Made by a program: the position numbers and the translations under genes
Notes under the pieces: model-generated
The model's input: only the letters and a program-made list of their open reading frames with translations
What the model was told of the DNA's origin: nothing
Databases searched by the model: none
Assembly (NCBI GenBank): GCA_937892225.1
Contig: CALAUH010000061.1
Location: 1-10,318, forward strand
Direction: 5' to 3'
Source: an uncultured Treponema sp.
Lineage (GTDB): Bacteria; Spirochaetota; Spirochaetia; Treponematales; Treponemataceae
Length of the DNA: 10,318 bases
Shown: in pieces, positions 6,712 to 10,318 of the stretch
How the letters are laid out: the number at the start of each line of letters is the position of its first letter
Numbering within the stretch: position 1 is the first letter of the stretch

Positions 6712-8452
6712 AAATAAACAGAACTTAAAAAAAAGATTTTCCGCATTATATTCTCTTTTTCAAAATGATATAGAACTTTTCGAAAATAAATATGCAGACA
6801 ATATAAACTCACTCCCCTTCTGGAACATTCAGACTGCAAAAAACGGAGAAATAACTGCAAGTGAAAATTCAGATACAGAAAACAATATTCTTTTACATTC
6901 TGCATACAACCCGACAAGAGAATCGTTAGGAATTGTAAATCAGATTAAAAATGTACAGAATATTATTTTTTTAGGATTTGGTCTTGGCTACCAGTTAAAA
7001 TCAATATCACCAGAAATTACAGAAAAACAAAAATTAATTATTTTCGAAAATGATATCAATCATTTTTTAGGTGCAATAAGTCTCTTAGACTGGGAAGAAG
7101 TTTTTAAAGTTCAAAATTTAATTCTCGCGATCAACTGTCCTATAGACCAGGTCATGCCGCTTATCGAAAATCAAAATCAGATTTCTTTTGATTCAGACGG
7201 TTTAAACAATTCATTTATTTTTTCACAGAAAAGTTTTACTCAACATTCACAAAAATATTTTGATGCAATCTTAGAACTGATAAACAGAAATAAACAGAAG
7301 AATAAAATTAACACTGCAACAAAAAATAAATTCCTTGATTTATGGATTCGAAACAGCATTAGAAACATAGACAATCTTTCTAATCACAGAACTGTAAATG
7401 AATTTTTAAAAGATAATTCATATGAACCGGAAAACTGTATCGTTGTTGCGGCAGGACCTTCCTTACAAAAAATACTTCCGAAACTTCCTGAATTACAAAA
7501 AAAATGTACAATCATCTGTGTAGAAACAGCTTTATTTGCACTTTTAAAAATTAACGTACAGCCAGATTTTATAATTTTAACAGATCCGCAGTTTTATGCT
7601 TTTGAACATATCGCAAAATTAAAAGCCCCGGAAAGCATTTTGATTTTACCATTAAGCGTTCATCCGGCAGCATTCAGATTTAAGGCAAAAGAAATTTTAA
7701 TATGTTCAGACAGAATCCCGATAAGTGAATTTTTTGAAAAGAACAATCCGTTTGGTAATTTAGGAGAAGGCGGTTCCGTTGCTTCAGTTGCATGGACTCT
7801 GGCAAAAAAATTAAAATCAAAAAACATATATTTCTGTGGTTTAGATTTATCTTATCCTTTAAAAGAAACACATATAAAAGGAAGTAATGCAGAAAACAAA
7901 TGGAATCTTATAAACAACAGAATTAAAACAATAGAATTTCTTAATTCATCAAGCATGATAAAATCTAATCTTGAATATAAAGAAAATTATCTTGGACAAA
8001 AAGTTTTAACAGATTCCAAGATGATTATGTTTGCATGGTGGTTCGAAAGTCAGATTCAAAAAACACCAGAAATAAATAATTATACGCTCACACCAGAAAG
8101 TCTTAAAATTCCAGGCATTCAAATCTGCAGGGAAGATTCTTTAATATTCAATAAAAATTATGATTCAAATAAAATTTACAAAACAAAAGAAGTTTTCTTG
8201 CGCCCAGATTTTTCTGAAACTAAAAATGCTTTTTTTAAAGCATACAAAAGTTTAATTGAACTTATAAACAAAGCAGTAGAAAAATGTATAATCAATTCTT
8301 CAGATTTACAAAATGAATTAGATACAATAAACAAACAGTTAGAAAATAATCCGCTGAATGATTTAATCAGAATGGCTTATTCAAAAGAAGAAACACAGAT
8401 AAAAACTTATCTTAAACTTAAAAATTTATTTGAAAAATACTTAAATATTTAA
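6692..8452 (+). CDS. maf: Motility-associated (Maf/DUF115) glycosyltransferase
   Basis: Cytoplasmic protein of the Maf family, whose studied members add nonulosonic-acid-like sugars to flagellins; in spirochaetes the likely target is the periplasmic flagellar filament. In 586 residues: a variable N-terminal region, a Rossmann-like segment with FLGFGLGYQL (93-102), then the core Maf domain (about 235-400) with AAGPSL (253-258), TDPQ (297-300), GEGGSVASVAW (358-368), CGLDLSYP (382-389) and the KETHIKGS motif (391-398). The C-terminus is helical. Length is in the usual range for the family. It overlaps the PBP gene by 20 bases and starts with TTG. The related archaeal MptE (6-hydroxymethylpterin pyrophosphokinase) shares this fold, but the motif set and bacterial context favour Maf. 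Flagellin as acceptor is inference, since no flagellar gene is in the window. Confidence 0.87.
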   Translation: MNSIWNKNKQNLKKRFSALYSLFQNDIELFENKYADNINSLPFWNIQTAKNGEITASENSDTENNILLHSAYNPTRESLGIVNQIKNVQNIIFLGFGLGYQLKSISPEITEKQKLIIFENDINHFLGAISLLDWEEVFKVQNLILAINCPIDQVMPLIENQNQISFDSDGLNNSFIFSQKSFTQHSQKYFDAILELINRNKQKNKINTATKNKFLDLWIRNSIRNIDNLSNHRTVNEFLKDNSYEPENCIVVAAGPSLQKILPKLPELQKKCTIICVETALFALLKINVQPDFIILTDPQFYAFEHIAKLKAPESILILPLSVHPAAFRFKAKEILICSDRIPISEFFEKNNPFGNLGEGGSVASVAWTLAKKLKSKNIYFCGLDLSYPLKETHIKGSNAENKWNLINNRIKTIEFLNSSSMIKSNLEYKENYLGQKVLTDSKMIMFAWWFESQIQKTPEINNYTLTPESLKIPGIQICREDSLIFNKNYDSNKIYKTKEVFLRPDFSETKNAFFKAYKSLIELINKAVEKCIINSSDLQNELDTINKQLENNPLNDLIRMAYSKEETQIKTYLKLKNLFEKYLNI

Positions 8453-8469
8453 CCTGCTTTCACTATAAT
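8441..8469 (+). promoter_or_regulatory. Possible near-leaderless promoter of the SulP gene
   Basis: A perfect TATAAT (8464-8469) sits just 8 bases before the ATG at 8478; a weak TTAAAT (8441-8446) lies 17 bases upstream of it. Transcription would begin about 8476-8478, at or beside the start codon. No Shine-Dalgarno sequence is visible before this gene. The -35 match is poor, so chance remains possible. Confidence 0.4.
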
Positions 8470-8477
8470 TACTCATC

Positions 8478-10187
8478 ATGAAACCAGAATTATTAAATTC
8501 ATTAAAAGGCTATGATGCCAAAAAATTTTTAAGTGATTTAATCGCAGGTGTAATTGTAGGAATTGTCGCACTACCACTTGCCATCGCATTTGCAATTGCT
8601 TCAGGAGTTAATCCTGCAGCAGGTCTTTTTACAGCAATTATCGCAGGATTTTGTATCAGTGCTTTTGGAGGAAGCCGCGTTCAGATTGGCGGACCAACAG
8701 GAGCTTTTGCAGTCATCGTTTATGGAGTTGTTGCTCAATATGGAATGAGCGGTCTTGCAACAGCTACAGTAATGGCAGGGATTATTTTAATTTTGCTCGG
8801 TGCTTTTAAGATGGGCGGCCTTGTAAAATTTATTCCATATACAATCGTTACAGGATTTACAGCTGGTATTGCAGTTACAATTGCCGCAGGTCAACTCGGA
8901 GACTTCTTTGGATTACATCCGGATTTTACAAATCCAATGATGATTCTTGGAGAAGAATATTCAAAAATGCCTGGTGATTTTTTACCAAAAATGATTGTAT
9001 ACATAAAATCAGCAGGAACAATAAATACATATTCATTTATTATGGCAGCAGTTTGTCTTGCATTTATTTTTATTTGGTCAAAGTTTATTAAAAAGATTCC
9101 TGGAAGTTTTGTTGTAATCATTCTTGCAACAGTTGTTTCTATCATCCTGGAAAAAACATGCGGACTTACAACAGATACAATCGGAAAATTTGCAGACGGA
9201 ACAGAACATTATGTAATACCAACTACACTACCCGTTCCACAGCTTCCAGATTTTAGTATAAAAACAATCACAACATTATTCCCTACAGCCATTTCTATTG
9301 CAGTTTTAGCAGCAATTGAATCATTATTAAGTGCAGTAGTTGCCGACGGTATGATCGGTTCAAAACACGATTCAAACATGGAATTAATTGCCCAGGGTGT
9401 TGCAAATATAGCATCTCCACTTTTCGGCGGCATTCCAGCTACAGGTGCAATCGCAAGAACTGCCACAAATATTAAAAACGGCGGACGTTCCCCAATAGCA
9501 GGAATAATTCATGCACTTACACTTTTATTGATTTTACTTTTTGCAGGAAAATATGCAGCGTATATTCCAATGGCCGCTTTAGCAGCAGTTTTGATTAATG
9601 TTGCATGGAATATGGCAGGATTTCCGGCAATCAGAGCATTATTAAAAGGTCAAAAATCAGATATCTGCGTTTTTGCAGTTACATTCTTAATTACAGTATT
9701 TGTAGATTTAACAGTCGCAATTGAAGTAGGTCTTGGTTTTGCAGCATTCTTCTTTATCAAAAAAATGATTGATTTAAGCGAAGTTCAAAATGAACGCGAA
9801 GTTTTAACAGGCGGTATTAAAAAAGATCAGCCGGCAGAAAATCTTGATATTCCAGAAAATTGTTTTGTTTATGAAATTGAAGGTCCATTATTCTTTGGTA
9901 CAGTAAGAAAATTCGAACTTGCAACAGAACGTGCACAGACAAACTGTAAAGTTTTAATTTTACGAATGCGTAACACAATCTATCTTGATGCAGGTGGTAT
10001 TCGTGCATTAGAACAGGCTAAAGCTGCTTGTGACAGAAAAAATATTACAATAGTTATAAGCGGAATTCATACACAACCATATATGCTCCTTGAAAAAACA
10101 GGCATGGCAGATAAACTTGGTCGTGAAAATATTTATGATAATATTACACAGGCCCTCGAACGTGCAAGAGAAATTGTAAAAAAATAA
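8478..10187 (+). CDS. SulP (SLC26) family anion transporter with STAS domain
   Basis: Inner-membrane anion transporter or exchanger; family substrates include sulfate, bicarbonate and dicarboxylates, and the sequence does not decide among them. In 569 residues, about 14 hydrophobic segments span residues 18-430. Family signatures are the N-terminal LIAGVIVGIVALPLAIAFAIASG stretch (from 21), QIGGPTGAFAVIV (69-81), AAIESLLSAVVADG (278-291) with its conserved Glu, and GGIPATGAIARTATNIKNGG (317-336). A cytoplasmic STAS domain follows (about 460-565) with LDAGGIRAL (503-511). Where SpoIIAA-type STAS proteins have a phosphorylatable Ser, this one has Gly, so phospho-switching at that site is not expected. 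The gene begins 25 bases after the Maf gene without a visible terminator between them, and has no clear ribosome site. Confidence 0.94.
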   Translation: MKPELLNSLKGYDAKKFLSDLIAGVIVGIVALPLAIAFAIASGVNPAAGLFTAIIAGFCISAFGGSRVQIGGPTGAFAVIVYGVVAQYGMSGLATATVMAGIILILLGAFKMGGLVKFIPYTIVTGFTAGIAVTIAAGQLGDFFGLHPDFTNPMMILGEEYSKMPGDFLPKMIVYIKSAGTINTYSFIMAAVCLAFIFIWSKFIKKIPGSFVVIILATVVSIILEKTCGLTTDTIGKFADGTEHYVIPTTLPVPQLPDFSIKTITTLFPTAISIAVLAAIESLLSAVVADGMIGSKHDSNMELIAQGVANIASPLFGGIPATGAIARTATNIKNGGRSPIAGIIHALTLLLILLFAGKYAAYIPMAALAAVLINVAWNMAGFPAIRALLKGQKSDICVFAVTFLITVFVDLTVAIEVGLGFAAFFFIKKMIDLSEVQNEREVLTGGIKKDQPAENLDIPENCFVYEIEGPLFFGTVRKFELATERAQTNCKVLILRMRNTIYLDAGGIRALEQAKAACDRKNITIVISGIHTQPYMLLEKTGMADKLGRENIYDNITQALERAREIVKK

Positions 10188-10196
10188 AATTTTAAT

Positions 10197-10271
10197 AAGA
10201 AACAGGATGGGAAGGATAATGCTGTTTGCTCTCTGCTACATGCTGACTGCTATCTCCCTATTCTGTTTCTT
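10197..10271. repeat. Long imperfect inverted repeat in the right-edge intergenic region
   Basis: AAGAAACAG (10197-10205) is repeated perfectly inverted as CTGTTTCTT (10263-10271). With small bulges the pairing extends inward (ATGGGA and GATA against TATC and TCCCTAT), giving arms of about 22 bases around a loop that holds the 7-base repeat. No T run follows on the plus strand, so it does not look like a standard terminator for the SulP gene. It may be the ends of a small repeat element or a transcript-stabilising hairpin. Confidence 0.55.
10220..10254. repeat. Five tandem 7-base units, TGCTNNN
   Basis: TGCT recurs at 10220, 10227, 10234, 10241 and 10248, exactly every seven bases; the last three bases vary (GTT, CTC, ACA, GAC, ATC). 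It lies within the loop of the inverted repeat 10197-10271 and in a patch of about 47% G+C (10205-10296, counted by hand), well above the surrounding DNA. Confidence 0.75.
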
Positions 10272-10274
10272 CAT

Positions 10275-10294
10275 CTCATCCGTGTTCAACTGTG
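10275..10294. repeat. Two degenerate 10-base units (CACRGWTGAR on the minus strand)
   Basis: On the minus strand, CACAGTTGAA (10285-10294) is followed directly by CACGGATGAG (10275-10284), identical at seven of ten positions. Two units alone are weak evidence, but CACGGATGAA-like units occur as degenerate intergenic repeats in several bacterial groups, and this lies right beside the 7-base repeat. Confidence 0.4.
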
Positions 10295-10318
10295 GCTATT
10301 TAAAAAATCACTATTTTT

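Noticed and set aside
6648..6917. Antisense open frame of 89 codons across the PBP/Maf junction.
   Set aside because: Opposes two well-supported genes, no domain, no ribosome site or promoter evident.
7680..7871. Antisense open frame inside the Maf core domain.
   Set aside because: The plus-strand frame here carries the family's most conserved motifs; the antisense peptide has no features.
8441..8452. Perfect 12-base palindrome TTAAATATTTAA at the end of the Maf gene.
   Set aside because: Pure A/T palindromes arise easily here, it overlaps coding sequence and the stop codon, and it lacks the stem strength of a terminator.
8563..8748. Alternative-frame plus-strand open frame within the SulP gene.
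   Set aside because: Leu/Gln-rich frame-shifted reading of conserved transporter membrane segments.
8891..9466. Antisense open frames at 8891-9145 and 9209-9466 within the SulP gene.
   Set aside because: Shadows of a strongly conserved membrane protein; no domains or starts with support.
9817..10008. Antisense open frame within the STAS domain region.
   Set aside because: Opposes a recognisable STAS domain and shows no features of its own.
10207..10318. Open frame from ATG 10207 to the right edge encoding a short hydrophobic, Cys- and Phe-rich peptide (37 codons visible).
   Set aside because: It runs straight through the 7-base repeat and inverted repeat, codon use and composition differ from all real genes here, and neither ATG (10207, 10219) has a properly spaced ribosome site. 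It may continue beyond the window, so it cannot be fully excluded.
10303..10318. AAAAAT/ATTTTT hairpin with CACT loop at the extreme right edge, considered as a terminator.
   Set aside because: Only six A-T pairs, cut by the window end; cannot be judged without the following sequence.
1..10318. Search by eye for CRISPR arrays, tRNA or rRNA genes, riboswitches, transposases or phage genes.
   Set aside because: No regularly spaced long direct repeats, no tRNA-like cloverleaf with TTCRA arm, no transposase or integrase motifs were seen; the gaps between genes are all under 175 bases.

Overview
The window looks like chromosomal DNA of a low-G+C (about one third G+C, by eye) didermal bacterium, most likely a Treponema-like spirochaete. 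The pointers are the elongation factor G variant, a Maf-type (DUF115) flagellin glycosyltransferase, a class B penicillin-binding protein with a PASTA tail, and two small outer-membrane beta-barrel proteins with spirochaete-style signal peptides. The genus is an inference from recognised families, since no database search was possible.

Left half (1-4202, all minus strand). An elongation factor G gene runs off the left edge (1-945) and has its own promoter. Upstream of it lie two tandem paralogous genes for small beta-barrel proteins (1088-1765 and 1937-2572), each followed by a strong intrinsic terminator, so each is probably its own transcription unit. Further upstream, a two-gene unit encodes a membrane-anchored LysM/M23 peptidoglycan endopeptidase (2955-4202) and, 21 bases downstream of it, a small zinc-ribbon coiled-coil protein of unknown role (2688-2933).

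Divergent control region (4203-4264). Only 62 bases separate the endopeptidase gene from the rightward operon. They hold a good sigma70-type promoter for the rightward genes and a near-perfect 16-base dyad lying inside it, a plausible shared operator.

Right half (4265-10187, plus strand). Signal peptidase I, a division-type transpeptidase and the Maf glycosyltransferase overlap one another (1 and 20 bases) and must be co-transcribed. The glycosyltransferase begins at a TTG codon with a good ribosome site inside the transpeptidase gene. A SulP anion transporter follows after 25 bases and may have its own near-leaderless promoter. The genes on both sides of the control region concern the cell envelope: peptidoglycan cutting, signal-peptide cleavage, septal peptidoglycan cross-linking and flagellar filament glycosylation.

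Right edge (10188-10318). No supportable gene is visible. This stretch holds a G+C-richer patch with a 7-base tandem repeat (five copies of TGCTNNN) inside the loop of a long imperfect inverted repeat, then two copies of a degenerate 10-mer. It looks unlike the rest of the window and may be a dispersed repeat element. Apart from this patch and the divergent operator, the window is mostly ordinary core and envelope genes. I did not find a convincing new defence, mobile or biosynthetic system.
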